From contig NZ_JAOEJU010000001.1 in the NCBI RefSeq assembly GCF_025447595.1, positions 434,001 through 498,000 on the forward strand: a stretch of DNA of 64,000 bases. The letters run 5' to 3'. The DNA is from Pseudomonas koreensis. GTDB taxonomy: Bacteria; Pseudomonadota; Gammaproteobacteria; Pseudomonadales; Pseudomonadaceae. Positions 44,703 through 53,837 of the stretch are shown piece by piece. The position numbers were made by a program, and so were the translations under genes. The notes under the pieces were generated by a model, which saw nothing but the letters and a program-made list of their open reading frames with translations, was not told the origin of the DNA and did not search any database. Positions within the stretch are counted from its first letter, which is position 1; each line of letters begins with the position of its first letter.

Positions 44703-45200
44703 ATGGATTCCGCAGAAATTCTTGTGCTTCAAGCCAGTTTCACCAACCCGGTGCATGCCGAGGCCATCGGTGTGGTGCTCAATCACTACGCCGAAGACCC
44801 GATGGGGGGCGGCCATCCAATTGCCCCCGAACTGTTGCAGCAACTGCCTGCAGAATTGGCCAAGCGGCCCCATGCGTTCAGCGTCCTGGCGTTTGTCGGT
44901 GGTGAACCGGCAGGGCTGGTGAACTGCTTTGAAGGTTTTTCCACGTTTGCCTGCAAGCCGCTGGTCAACGTGCACGACGTGTCCGTGGTGACGAAGTTTC
45001 GCGGCTTGGGGTTGAGTCAGAAGATGCTGCGCAAGGTCGAGGACATCGCCCGTCAGCGCGGTTGCTGCAAGATCACTCTGGAAGTGCTCGAAGGCAACGC
45101 TGTGGCGCAAAATTCCTACGCCAAATTCGGCTTCGCGCCGGGCATGTTCGATCCGGGTCACGGGCGCATGCTGTTCTGGATCAAGGATTTGCAGGCATAA
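44703..45200 (+). CDS. GNAT family N-acetyltransferase
   Basis: A 165-residue GNAT protein. Seen: VNVHDVSVVTKFRGLGLSQKMLRKVEDIA carries the acetyl-CoA loop (R-G-L-G-L), followed by GCCKITLEVLEGNAVAQNSYAKFGFAPG. The substrate is not evident. The ATG at 44703 has GAGGAAGG just upstream; an in-frame ATG at 44592 lies inside the dinB gene and is not supported. It lies 98 bases after dinB. Confidence 0.9.
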   Translation: MDSAEILVLQASFTNPVHAEAIGVVLNHYAEDPMGGGHPIAPELLQQLPAELAKRPHAFSVLAFVGGEPAGLVNCFEGFSTFACKPLVNVHDVSVVTKFRGLGLSQKMLRKVEDIARQRGCCKITLEVLEGNAVAQNSYAKFGFAPGMFDPGHGRMLFWIKDLQA

Positions 45201-45204
45201 AAAA

Positions 45205-45223
45205 GGCGCCCGGAAAGGGCGCC
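45205..45223 (-). terminator. Terminator of the small exported protein gene
   Basis: GGCGCCC / GGGCGCC with a five-base loop. The adjacent A-run on the plus strand (45198-45204) is a T-run on the minus strand, so it terminates the minus-strand gene ending at 45283. Confidence 0.75.
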
Positions 45224-45282
45224 CAACTGTCATCTGCGGGGCCAGAGCGGAGCCATCGCAGGTCCATCGGTAAAGCGTTCGC

Positions 45283-45489
45283 TCAAGGGCGATAGGACTC
45301 GGTGACCTGGGCGGTCTGGTCGTCCGGAACCTTGAGTTCGTTGATCTTTGCCTCAGCCTGCTGGCTCTGTGCGGAGTGGACCGGGAAGTTCGCCCAGTAA
45401 TGTCTCATGCGCTCGGCGCCGCCTTCGGCGAATGCGCTGGCGGATGCGAGGGTGAGTAGACCGGCAAGGATTGCAGTCGTGGTTTTCAT
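45283..45489 (-). CDS. Small exported protein, 68 residues
   Basis: Signal peptide TTTAILAGLLTLASASAFA followed by about 47 residues (EGGAERMRHYWANFPVHSAQ...). No Cys in the mature part. I do not recognise the family with confidence. It sits between the GNAT gene (convergent) and the TonB receptor (185 bases upstream, same strand). A metal- or stress-induced periplasmic peptide is possible, but no motif shows it. Confidence 0.75.
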   Translation of the reverse strand: MKTTTAILAGLLTLASASAFAEGGAERMRHYWANFPVHSAQSQQAEAKINELKVPDDQTAQVTESYRP

Positions 45490-45673
45490 GGTGCCTCCTA
45501 CGAAAAATGTCGGAGCCGTTCGTCCATGAATCTAAGCCTCGGGGCGCAGTGTCGACCGAGGGCATTAACAAGGGGTTAACGCTCGTTCAGTTTAGGTTTT
45601 ACCAAGTGTTTCCACGGCGTATCGGACGAACGCTGCACGCGCGATGGCGCGTGCAGGTCGCAAGGGAAGGGCG

Positions 45674-47920
45674 TCAGAGTTTCCAGTCGAGGCTCAGCGT
45701 GACGGTGCGTGGATCGCCCCAGAACACGCCGTTGTAGAAGCCGACGTTGTCGTAATACTTCTTGTCGAACAGGTTGTCGACGTTGAGGGACGCCGACAGG
45801 TGCTTGTCGAACTCGTAACGCGACATCAGCTTGACCACCGTGTAGGCGTCCTGACTGATTCGAGCGCGCTCGGTGATGATCCGGCCGTTGGCACCGCGTC
45901 CGACCGGGCGATTCGAGTTGCCGTAAATGTCGCTCTGCCAGTTCGCTGCGCCGCCCACGGTCAGCGCACTCCAGTTGCCCGGCAGGCGATACGTGGTGGA
46001 GAGACGGAACAGGTTCAACGGCTGGTTGGTATTGCTGCGGTGTTTTTCGCCATTGAGCGAGTGGGTGTAGGTGTAGCCGGCGGTCATGTTCCATCCTTCG
46101 AGGAGTTCGCCCGAAACCTCGGCTTCGAAACCATTGACCTTGTTGCCCTTGCCACCGGATTTGTAGAACTCTTCCTGGGTCACCGGATCCGGCGGGACTG
46201 AATCATCCACTTCGGCGACGTTGTCCTGTTTACTCCAGAAAATGGCCGTGGCCAGATTCAGGCGTTCGTCCAGCAGACCGCCCTTGAGCCCGATTTCATA
46301 GTTGCTGCCGACGATCGGCTCAATGAATTTGCGATTGGCGTCGCGGTAGGTCTGCGGTTTGAAGATATCGGTGTAACTGGCGTAAACGGTGTATTCCGGC
46401 GTCAGGTCGTACAGCAGGCCGGCGTAGGGCGTCCACATGTCGTTGTGCTGCTGACGGCTGGCATCGACGCTTTCCAGCTGAAGGTTGTCGTCAAAGGTGT
46501 TGGCCGTCTTCGACGCTTTCCAGCTGCCGTAGCGGGTGCCGAGTACCGCGTGCAACTCGTCGGTCAGGCTCAGGCGGGTGGCCAGGTAGCCGGCCTTTTG
46601 TCGTGTGCTGTCTTTCGAGCCGGTAAGTCCGGTCACGGTGTCGGGGAATTTAGCGATATCGCCCATGTACTTCCAGTCACGAATCGTGCTGTAACCGCGC
46701 GGGATTGTCCCGTCAATCGTGTAGGGCGAGCTGGAGCTGCGTTCGGCTTCGCCATAACCGATCATCATCTGATGCTCACGCCCCAGCAACGAGTAAGGGC
46801 CGGACAGGTTGAGGTCGTACGCCTTCATCCGTTGCGGGCCGATCATGTGCGAGGTGTAGGCGGTCATGCCGCTACGATCGGGCTCGGGAAAACCGGCGCC
46901 GGCGTAGTAGACCTTGCCGTCGGTGTCGCTCTTGCGGTGGGTGTAGGCGGCTTTCAAGTGCCAGTCGCCCGCCAGGGCCTGGTCGAGGGTGGCGAACGCG
47001 GTCTTGTCCCGCAGCGGCCACGAGCTCCAGGACGTCGCCATGTTGGTCGAACGTCCCAGGCTTGCCTTGCTGCCATCGGCGTTCCAGTACGGCAAGGTGC
47101 CCCAGGAGGAGCCTTGCACCTGTTTGTCCTGATAGTCGTAACCGACCGCCAGTACCGTGGAGTCGGTCAGATCCGCTTCGAGGATGCCGTAGCCGACTTC
47201 CCGTTGCAGGGCGTATTTGTCGCGAAACGATCCCTGGTCACGGTAGGCCAGCACGCTGCGCCCGCGCAGGCGTCCGTCGAAGGCCAGCGGGCCGCCGACA
47301 TCGACATAGCTGTAGTAGTCGTCATAGCTGCCGCCGCTGGCACCCGCCTGCGCCTGCCATTGTGCGGTCGGACGTTTGCGCACCATGTTGATGGTCGCCG
47401 ACGGGTCGCCTGCGCCGGTAGTGAGCCCCGTCGCACCGCGAACCACTTCGATGCGGTCGTAGATGATGGTGTCCGAGTCGGACTTCATGTACTGGAAGGT
47501 GTTGAGCATCCCGTCGATCTGGAAATTGTTGATCGGGTAACCACGGGAGGAATAGCTGACCCGGTCCGAGTCGTTGTGCTGCACCACGACACCGGTGGTC
47601 TGGCTCATGGCCTCGGACAATGTACCGAGCTTGAAATCATCCATCTGTTGACGGGTGACCACGGACACCGATTGCGGGGTTTCCTTGATCGACAGCTTCA
47701 GCCGGGTGGCAGTACTCATCGCCCCGGTGGTGTAGGACCCGGTGTTTTCGGTGGTGTTGCCAAGGCCCTGGGCGGTGACGCTGGTAGACGCCAGCTCCAG
47801 TGCCGGCGCGGCGGGGGATGACTGTTTTTCTGTGTCGGTTTCAGCCAGCAGATCCGGGCTGAATGCAACACTGCACAGGCCCAGCGTGAGGGTCATGGAA
47901 CGGGTAATGGGCGCGAACAT
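45674..47920 (-). CDS. TonB-dependent siderophore receptor
   Basis: A 748-residue outer-membrane receptor. Seen: a signal peptide ending LLA-ET, plug domain (TRLKLSIKETPQSVSVVTRQQMDD, MLNTFQYMKSDSDTIIYDRIEVVRGATGL), a 22-strand barrel with TPYAGLLYDLTPEYTVYASYTDIF, SNYEIGLKGGL, and a C-terminal Leu-terminated DWKL. The FpvA/FhuE-like pattern means ferric hydroxamate or other siderophore import, powered by TonB. It lacks the extra N-terminal signalling domain. The ATG at 47920 has AAGGAG 10 bases upstream. Confidence 0.93.
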   Translation of the reverse strand: MFAPITRSMTLTLGLCSVAFSPDLLAETDTEKQSSPAAPALELASTSVTAQGLGNTTENTGSYTTGAMSTATRLKLSIKETPQSVSVVTRQQMDDFKLGTLSEAMSQTTGVVVQHNDSDRVSYSSRGYPINNFQIDGMLNTFQYMKSDSDTIIYDRIEVVRGATGLTTGAGDPSATINMVRKRPTAQWQAQAGASGGSYDDYYSYVDVGGPLAFDGRLRGRSVLAYRDQGSFRDKYALQREVGYGILEADLTDSTVLAVGYDYQDKQVQGSSWGTLPYWNADGSKASLGRSTNMATSWSSWPLRDKTAFATLDQALAGDWHLKAAYTHRKSDTDGKVYYAGAGFPEPDRSGMTAYTSHMIGPQRMKAYDLNLSGPYSLLGREHQMMIGYGEAERSSSSPYTIDGTIPRGYSTIRDWKYMGDIAKFPDTVTGLTGSKDSTRQKAGYLATRLSLTDELHAVLGTRYGSWKASKTANTFDDNLQLESVDASRQQHNDMWTPYAGLLYDLTPEYTVYASYTDIFKPQTYRDANRKFIEPIVGSNYEIGLKGGLLDERLNLATAIFWSKQDNVAEVDDSVPPDPVTQEEFYKSGGKGNKVNGFEAEVSGELLEGWNMTAGYTYTHSLNGEKHRSNTNQPLNLFRLSTTYRLPGNWSALTVGGAANWQSDIYGNSNRPVGRGANGRIITERARISQDAYTVVKLMSRYEFDKHLSASLNVDNLFDKKYYDNVGFYNGVFWGDPRTVTLSLDWKL

Positions 47921-47998
47921 CGCAGCCGACTCCTTGTCTTCGAGGGGAAAATTCCTTTGGTTCAAAGACGAAGCGTGGCCACGGGATTTAGTAACAAA

Positions 47999-48013
47999 CG
48001 AGAAATATTGTCA
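47999..48013 (-). promoter_or_regulatory. Candidate Fur box upstream of the siderophore receptor
   Basis: On the minus strand TGACAATATTTCTCG matches the 7-1-7 Fur consensus TGATAATNATTATCA at 10 of 14 defined positions. It lies about 80 bases upstream of the receptor start. Iron control of such receptors is general knowledge; the site is a visual match only. Confidence 0.4.
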
Positions 48014-48036
48014 TTTAAAGGTGTTGCATCGAGATG

Positions 48037-48064
48037 AAAAAAAGGGCCGTTTCCGGCCCTTTTT
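48037..48064. terminator. Bidirectional terminator after cptA
   Basis: AGGGCCG / CGGCCCT with loop TTTC and flanking A and T runs, 5 bases downstream of the cptA stop (minus strand). Confidence 0.88.
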
Positions 48065-48068
48065 CTGG

Positions 48069-49817
48069 TTATTGCTGCACCACCTCTGGGGCCGTGCCGG
48101 CGGGTTTCTTGGGTTTCATCAGGCTGAAGTCGATCAGCGCTCGCTGTTCGCGTTCATAGGGGTTGCCGATCAATAGCGGACGCGGTTTGAAGCTGTCGCT
48201 GACCAGACTCTTGGTGCGGTCGAGTTCATCGAAGCTCAAACCGGCCAGGTCCGCCCAGGTGTGGATCAGCTGCGAGCTGCTGTACGGCCGGCTCAGATCC
48301 CCGGCGAAGCTCCAGTCGTGGGTTTCACGCCACTTCGGCGAGGCCCAGGCCATGAACGGAATGGTATACATCGGTGCGGTCGGCTTGTTTTCGTTACGGC
48401 CCAACGTGCTGTGGCCCACCGAGTCGAACACGTCTTCACCGTGATCGGAGAGGTACAGCAGGAAACCGTTCGGATCGGATTTGGCGTAGTCCTTGATCAG
48501 GCTCGAGACCACGAAATCGTTGTACAGCACTGCGTTGTCGTAGCTGTTGTAGGTCGGCACCTGGTCGTCACGCACGCCGGCCGGAACACCGTTGCGATCC
48601 TGAAACTTGTCAAAGCTCGGCGGATAACGGTACTGGTAGCTCATGTGCGTGCCGAGCAGATGCACGACGATCAGTTTGCGCGGCGCCGCGTCGGCCAGCG
48701 CTTTGTTGAACGGCTCGATCACGTCACCGTCGTACTGGGCGGCGTTCTGGTTGCGGTTGTTGTTCAGGTACACCTGCTCGTCGGCCTGTTCGGAAAAGGT
48801 CGTGAGCATGGTGTTGCGCTTGGTCATGGTCTGCTGGTTGGTAATCCAGAAGGTCTTGTAGCCGGCCTGTTTCATCATGCTGACCAGCGACGGCGTGGAC
48901 AGGTACAGATCCGGGTTTTCTTCGTCAGCGAAGGTCAACACCTGTTGCAGCGCTTCAATGGTGTACGGGCGCGGGGTGATGACGTTGTCGAACACCGACA
49001 GCTGATCCTTGAGCTTGTCCAGCTCCGGCGTGGTTTTACGCGGGTAACCGTAGAGGCTCATGCGCTGGCGGTTGGTGGATTCGCCGATCACCAGCACCAG
49101 GGTCGCAGGCTGATTGGCGCCCGCGTCCTTGAGGTTGTGCAGTGGCGGGATCTTGCTTGCGCTGTGCAACATGCCCTGCATTTCACTGAGTGTGTCGAGG
49201 TAGCGGTGATAGGCCACCGCCATCTGCCATGGCACGGCGGGTTCGATGCGGGTTTCGAATTTTTCGAAGCCCCCGGCGAAACTGCCGGTACGCATCGTCT
49301 GTTTGACCAGCGGATAACCAACCACGGCCACCAGAATCGCCATGGCGGCGACGAACGCACGGCCACGGGGCATGTAAACCGGGCGCAGGCGGGTCCACAG
49401 GAAATACGCGAACGCGGTGTGTGCGAGGAACGCCGGGATCATCCACCAAGCGAAGTACTGGGTCATGTACTCGCCGGCTTCGGACACGTTCGACTCGAAC
49501 ATGATGAAGATGACGCTCTGGGAGAATTCCTGCTGATAGATGAAGAAGTAACCCAGGCTGGCCATCGAGCAGGCCCACAGCACCACACCGATCAGCGCGG
49601 CGAGCAATCGGGTGCGTTTAGGAAACAGCAGCATCGGCGCCAGCCACACGGCGCTCATCACGAAGGCCTGGCGAAATCCGGTAAAGCCCGAAGTGCCGGT
49701 CAGCTGGATCAGCAGTTGCGTAATGCCGGAAAAATACCAGAAGAAAACGAACAGCCAGATGAAGCCGGCCCAGTCGAAACCTGTCGCAGGCGTATTGCTG
49801 CGTTTGAACACTGCCAT
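48069..49817 (-). CDS. cptA: Phosphoethanolamine transferase CptA (LPS-modifying)
   Basis: A 582-residue inner-membrane enzyme with an N-terminal five-helix membrane domain (to ~170) and a periplasmic sulfatase-like catalytic domain. Seen: LVLVIGESTNRQRMSLYGYPR with the catalytic Thr, FWITNQQTMTKRNTM, and LLYLSDHGEDVFDSVGHS with the metal ligands. CptA adds phosphoethanolamine to the lipopolysaccharide core; the enzyme family also includes lipid A transferases. Length fits E. coli CptA (577). GGAG precedes the ATG. A neutralising change of this kind can reduce sensitivity to cationic peptides. Confidence 0.9.
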   Translation of the reverse strand: MAVFKRSNTPATGFDWAGFIWLFVFFWYFSGITQLLIQLTGTSGFTGFRQAFVMSAVWLAPMLLFPKRTRLLAALIGVVLWACSMASLGYFFIYQQEFSQSVIFIMFESNVSEAGEYMTQYFAWWMIPAFLAHTAFAYFLWTRLRPVYMPRGRAFVAAMAILVAVVGYPLVKQTMRTGSFAGGFEKFETRIEPAVPWQMAVAYHRYLDTLSEMQGMLHSASKIPPLHNLKDAGANQPATLVLVIGESTNRQRMSLYGYPRKTTPELDKLKDQLSVFDNVITPRPYTIEALQQVLTFADEENPDLYLSTPSLVSMMKQAGYKTFWITNQQTMTKRNTMLTTFSEQADEQVYLNNNRNQNAAQYDGDVIEPFNKALADAAPRKLIVVHLLGTHMSYQYRYPPSFDKFQDRNGVPAGVRDDQVPTYNSYDNAVLYNDFVVSSLIKDYAKSDPNGFLLYLSDHGEDVFDSVGHSTLGRNENKPTAPMYTIPFMAWASPKWRETHDWSFAGDLSRPYSSSQLIHTWADLAGLSFDELDRTKSLVSDSFKPRPLLIGNPYEREQRALIDFSLMKPKKPAGTAPEVVQQ

Positions 49818-50031
49818 TCAGCACTCCAGCTCAATCGTCACATCCACCGCCGGATTACTTCATGAACGAGCGCATGAAAGCCGACGAACGGAGGCCGCGC
49901 GCAAACACGCACGACGGGAAAGCGCGGGAGTATCAACAAGCGAATGTGAAAACTTTGTTAGTTGCCGGAAAAGGCCGGGGGTGCAGCATGTCGGGAACAG
50001 CAGGGGCCGCTCCCGAATCGGGCAGGGGATA

Positions 50032-50214
50032 TCAGGCGCTTGGCGAACGCTGTACGCGTGGCAAGGGTTGCGGTTGAACACCCTGGGTCAGCAGACGCAA
50101 TTGAGCGAGTTCCTGCTTGAGCTGATCGCGTTCGTCTTTCAATTGACGCAGTTCATCGCGACGGATCGTGACGTACAGGGTTTGTGGCGGCATTGCTGTG
50201 TGTACTGTGCCCAT
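50032..50214 (-). CDS. Short coiled-coil protein, 60 residues
   Basis: Reads MGTVHTAMPPQTLYVTIRRD then a clear heptad-like stretch RRDELRQLKDERDQLKQELAQLRLL and a Pro/Gln-rich tail. No signal peptide or membrane segment. GAGGTGA lies upstream of the ATG. The reading frame is consistent with a real small gene, but I do not recognise the family. The region between cptA and this gene (49818-50031) shows nothing convincing. Confidence 0.65.
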   Translation of the reverse strand: MGTVHTAMPPQTLYVTIRRDELRQLKDERDQLKQELAQLRLLTQGVQPQPLPRVQRSPSA

Positions 50215-50486
50215 TGCTCACCTCGCAAATGGCGTGTCTCAACTGCAGATCAGCCCCGATTTCGAGCCTTGACCTGCTATCGGCGCCAATTCTGGTTTCT
50301 TTTGCTCGTGAATGGAACTTTTTTATTTTTCATGGTCGTTGTGTCTTCGGCACGTTTCCCGACGTTATCAGTCTGGATCGGGCACAATGCCCGGAAACTT
50401 CATGCCAACGCTCTGGACTAACCTCCATCAGCCACGTTGGGCTATACCTTTGACACACCTTTATTTGTAGTAAGGAGCATCAGCAC

Positions 50487-51467
50487 ATGCAACTCGGGAT
50501 TATTGGACTGGGCCGCATGGGCGGCAATATTGCACGGCGTCTGATGCTCAACGGTCACACCACCGTTGTTTACGACCGCAATACCGCCTTTGTCGACACC
50601 CTGGCCGCCGAGGGCTCTACCGGCGTCGCCGATCTGCCTGCGCTGGTCGCAGGTCTGGCCAAGCCGCGTGCCGTGTGGGTCATGCTGCCGGCCGGCGCAC
50701 CGACCGAAGACACCATCGAAACCCTGAGCACGCTGCTCGAGGCGGGCGACACCATCATCGATGGCGGCAACACCAACTATAAGGACGACATCCGCCGGGC
50801 CAAGACCCTGGCCGAGAAAGGCCTGCACTACATCGACGTCGGCACCTCCGGCGGCGTCTGGGGCCTGGAGCGCGGTTACTGCATGATGATCGGCGGCGAT
50901 GCGGAGACCGTTAAGCGTCTGGACCCGCTGTTCGCCGCTCTGGCGCCGGGCATGGGCGACATCCCGCGCACCAAGGACCGCAAGTCCGATGATCATCGCG
51001 CCGAACACGGCTACATCCATGCAGGTCCCGCCGGTGCCGGTCACTTCGTGAAGATGATCCACAACGGTATCGAGTACGGGATGATGGCGGCCTTCGCCGA
51101 AGGCTTCGACATCCTCAAGACCAAGTCCAGCGAGCTTCTGCCGGAAGATCAGCGTTTCGACCTGAACGTGGCCGACATCGCCGAAGTCTGGCGTCGTGGC
51201 AGCGTGGTGTCGTCGTGGCTGCTCGATCTGACCGCCGATGCCCTGGCGGTCGACCCGAAACTCGACGGTTTCTCCGGCTCCGTGGCCGACAGCGGCGAAG
51301 GTCAATGGACCATCGAAGCAGCCATGGAACAAAAGGTACCGGTACCGGTGCTGTCCAACTCGCTGTTCTCGCGCTACCGCTCGCGCGGCCAGGGCACTTT
51401 CGGCGACAAGATTCTTTCGGCCCAGCGCTTCGGCTTCGGCGGCCACGTGGAGACACCGAAGAAATGA
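50487..51467 (+). CDS. gnd: 6-phosphogluconate dehydrogenase, short (decarboxylating) form
   Basis: A 326-residue enzyme converting 6-phosphogluconate to ribulose 5-phosphate with CO2 and NAD(P)H. Seen: Rossmann [13 protein letters not shown] at the start, [53 protein letters not shown] with the catalytic Lys. Length (~326, not 470) identifies the short form, usually NAD-dependent. AAGGAG precedes the ATG. Its stop overlaps zwf as ATGA; the two make the oxidative branch of the pentose phosphate pathway. Confidence 0.94.
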   Translation: MQLGIIGLGRMGGNIARRLMLNGHTTVVYDRNTAFVDTLAAEGSTGVADLPALVAGLAKPRAVWVMLPAGAPTEDTIETLSTLLEAGDTIIDGGNTNYKDDIRRAKTLAEKGLHYIDVGTSGGVWGLERGYCMMIGGDAETVKRLDPLFAALAPGMGDIPRTKDRKSDDHRAEHGYIHAGPAGAGHFVKMIHNGIEYGMMAAFAEGFDILKTKSSELLPEDQRFDLNVADIAEVWRRGSVVSSWLLDLTADALAVDPKLDGFSGSVADSGEGQWTIEAAMEQKVPVPVLSNSLFSRYRSRGQGTFGDKILSAQRFGFGGHVETPKK

Positions 51468-52987
51468 CCCATACGATCCGCAGGAAATCCAAGGCAGAAC
51501 CCGCACCACCGACCACGCTGTTTTTGTTCGGTGCCCACGGTGATCTGGTCAAGCGCCTGCTCATGCCGGCGCTGTACAACCTGAGTCGCGACGGCCTGCT
51601 GGATGATGGCCTGCGGATCGTCGGCGTTGACCACAACGCCATTACCGATGAAGCCTTCGCGCAAAAGCTCGAAGACTTCATCCGCACTGAAGTGGCGGCG
51701 AAAGTCGGCAAGGGCGATCAGATCCTTGATCCGGCCTTGTGGGCCAAGCTCGCCAAAGGTATCAGCTACGTCCAGGGCGACTTCCTGGACGACAGCACTT
51801 ATTCAGCCCTGGCGGCGAAAATCGCCGACAGCGGCACCGGCAATGCGGTGTTCTACCTGGCCACCGCGCCACGTTTCTTCAGCGAAGTGGTGCGCCGTCT
51901 CGGCAGCGCCGGGCTACTCGAAGAAACCCCGGAAGCCTTCAGAAGGGTGGTGATCGAAAAACCGTTCGGCTCGGACCTGCAGACCGCCGAGGCGTTGAAC
52001 GCCTGCCTGCTCAAGGTCATGTCGGAAAAGCAGATCTACCGGATCGATCACTATCTGGGCAAGGAAACCGTGCAGAACATTCTGGTCAGCCGGTTCTCCA
52101 ACAGCCTGTTCGAAGCGTTCTGGAACAATCACTACATCGACCACGTGCAGATCACCGCCGCCGAAACCGTCGGCGTCGAAACCCGTGGCAGTTTCTACGA
52201 ACACACCGGCGCCCTGCGGGACATGGTGCCCAATCACCTGTTCCAGTTGCTGGCCATGGTCGCGATGGAGCCGCCGGCCGCGTTTGGCGCCGATGCGGTG
52301 CGGGGCGAGAAGGCCAAAGTAGTCGGTGCGATCCGGCCCTGGACCACCGAAGAAGCACGGGAAAACTCGGTGCGCGGTCAGTACAGCGCCGGTGAAGTCG
52401 CTGGCAAACCGGTGGTCGGATATCGCGGTGAGAACAACGTCTCGCCCGAAAGCACCACGGAAACCTACGTGGCGCTGAAAGTGATGATCGACAACTGGCG
52501 CTGGGTCGGCGTGCCGTTCTACCTGCGCACCGGCAAGCGCATGAGCGTGCGCGACACCGAGATCGTCATCTGCTTCAAACCGGCGCCGTATGCGCAGTTC
52601 CGGGATACCGAAGTCGACGAATTGCAGCCGACCTACCTGCGTATCCAGATCCAGCCCAACGAAGGCATGTGGTTTGACCTGCTGGCCAAACGGCCGGGGC
52701 CGGCGCTGAACATGGCCAATATCGAGCTGGGGTTCGCCTACAAGGATTTTTTCGAAATGCAGCCGTCCACCGGCTATGAAACCCTGATCTACGACTGCCT
52801 GACCGGTGACCAGACGCTGTTCCAGCGCGCTGACAACATCGAGAACGGCTGGCGTGCGGTGCAGCCGTTCCTCGACGCCTGGCAACAGGACGCGAGTGTG
52901 CAGGCTTATGTCGCAGGCGAAGACGGGCCGAAAGCTGCCGATGATCTGCTGACTCGCGATGGTCGCGTCTGGCATGGTCTCGGATGA
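51464..52987 (+). CDS. zwf: Glucose-6-phosphate 1-dehydrogenase
   Basis: A 507-residue enzyme that oxidises glucose-6-phosphate to 6-phosphogluconolactone with NADP+ or NAD+. Seen: the nucleotide-binding [22 protein letters not shown] near the N-terminus, the active-site signature [14 protein letters not shown], and [16 protein letters not shown]. The ATG at 51464 overlaps the gnd stop (ATGA), so translation is coupled; the frame is open upstream but only as a shadow of gnd. Its stop in turn overlaps the HAD gene. Confidence 0.95.
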   Translation: MTHTIRRKSKAEPAPPTTLFLFGAHGDLVKRLLMPALYNLSRDGLLDDGLRIVGVDHNAITDEAFAQKLEDFIRTEVAAKVGKGDQILDPALWAKLAKGISYVQGDFLDDSTYSALAAKIADSGTGNAVFYLATAPRFFSEVVRRLGSAGLLEETPEAFRRVVIEKPFGSDLQTAEALNACLLKVMSEKQIYRIDHYLGKETVQNILVSRFSNSLFEAFWNNHYIDHVQITAAETVGVETRGSFYEHTGALRDMVPNHLFQLLAMVAMEPPAAFGADAVRGEKAKVVGAIRPWTTEEARENSVRGQYSAGEVAGKPVVGYRGENNVSPESTTETYVALKVMIDNWRWVGVPFYLRTGKRMSVRDTEIVICFKPAPYAQFRDTEVDELQPTYLRIQIQPNEGMWFDLLAKRPGPALNMANIELGFAYKDFFEMQPSTGYETLIYDCLTGDQTLFQRADNIENGWRAVQPFLDAWQQDASVQAYVAGEDGPKAADDLLTRDGRVWHGLG

Positions 52988-53793
52988 GCGAGCCGATCCG
53001 TTTTTTGCTGAGTGACATGGACGGCACGTTGTTGCTGCCCGATCACAGCCTGAGCCAGCGCACGATTGATGCGGTTGGTGCGCTACGCGAGGCAGGCGTG
53101 TTGTTTAGCCTCGCCACCGGGCGTCCACCCAAAGCCATGCTGCAGCAGATCGAAGCCTTGGGTGTTGATCTGCCGACAGCGGCGTTCAATGGCGGGACGA
53201 TCGTCAATCCGGACGGCAGCATTCTGGTTGCTCATTATCTGCCGGCCACGGCAGCGCTGACCGCACTGGCACTGTTCGCCGATCAGCCGGACGTCGAAAT
53301 CTGGGTGTTCAGCGGTGGCGACTGGCTGCTCAAGGATCCGCACGGGCCGATGGTGCCGCGCGAGCAGCACGGGCTGGGTTATCCGCCGGTGGTGGTGGAG
53401 AGCTTCGAGCCGTATCTGGAGCGTATCGACAAGATCGTGGCCACCAGCAACAACACTCAACTGCTGATCGAACTGGAGGCGCGTTTGCTGCCGAAGGTTG
53501 AAGGACAGGCGCAGGTGTCACGCTCGCAGCCGGTGTATCTGGACGTGACGGCGGTGGAGGCCAACAAGGGGACGGCGCTGGCAACGCTGGCCGAGCATCT
53601 GGGTGTGCCGCTGGCGCAGACCGCTGCGATTGGCGATGGCGGCAATGATCCGGCGATGTTCCATGTTGCCGGGTTGTCGATCGCCATGGGGCAGGCCGAG
53701 GACGCGGTGAAGCGTCAGGCCGACGTGGTGACCGGGCGAAACACCGAGGATGGTGTGGCGCAAGCGATCGAAAAGTACATCTTGCCGCGCTGA
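52984..53793 (+). CDS. Cof-type HAD-superfamily hydrolase
   Basis: A 269-residue phosphatase of the HAD-IIB (Cof) type. Seen: the nucleophile motif DMDGTLLLPD, ATGRPPKAM, and the C-terminal GDGGNDPAMF and GQAEDAVKRQAD metal/phosphate motifs; all four HAD motifs are present. These enzymes dephosphorylate sugar phosphates or cofactors. The ATGA overlap with zwf suggests a role in removing side products of sugar-phosphate metabolism (inference). Confidence 0.9.
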   Translation: MSEPIRFLLSDMDGTLLLPDHSLSQRTIDAVGALREAGVLFSLATGRPPKAMLQQIEALGVDLPTAAFNGGTIVNPDGSILVAHYLPATAALTALALFADQPDVEIWVFSGGDWLLKDPHGPMVPREQHGLGYPPVVVESFEPYLERIDKIVATSNNTQLLIELEARLLPKVEGQAQVSRSQPVYLDVTAVEANKGTALATLAEHLGVPLAQTAAIGDGGNDPAMFHVAGLSIAMGQAEDAVKRQADVVTGRNTEDGVAQAIEKYILPR

Positions 53794-53807
53794 TCGAGGC
53801 ATAAAAA

Positions 53808-53829
53808 ACGGGAGCCCCAAGGCTCCCGT
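53808..53829. terminator. Bidirectional terminator after the gnd-zwf-HAD operon
   Basis: ACGGGAGCC / GGCTCCCGT with four-base loop CCAA, preceded by A6 and followed by TGTTGTTT. It serves the operon on the plus strand and nhaB (stop 53838) on the minus strand. Confidence 0.88.
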
Positions 53830-53837
53830 TGTTGTTT

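Noticed and set aside
46445..49865. Plus-strand frames of 458 and 534 residues opposite the TonB receptor and cptA
   Set aside because: Antisense shadows of two recognised membrane proteins.
49862..50077. A 71-residue plus-strand frame upstream of cptA
   Set aside because: Low-complexity Arg/Gly/Lys content and no ribosome site; it overlaps the better-supported coiled-coil gene on the other strand.
51914..52975. A 353-residue minus-strand frame inside zwf
   Set aside because: Antisense to glucose-6-phosphate dehydrogenase with its active-site signature intact.
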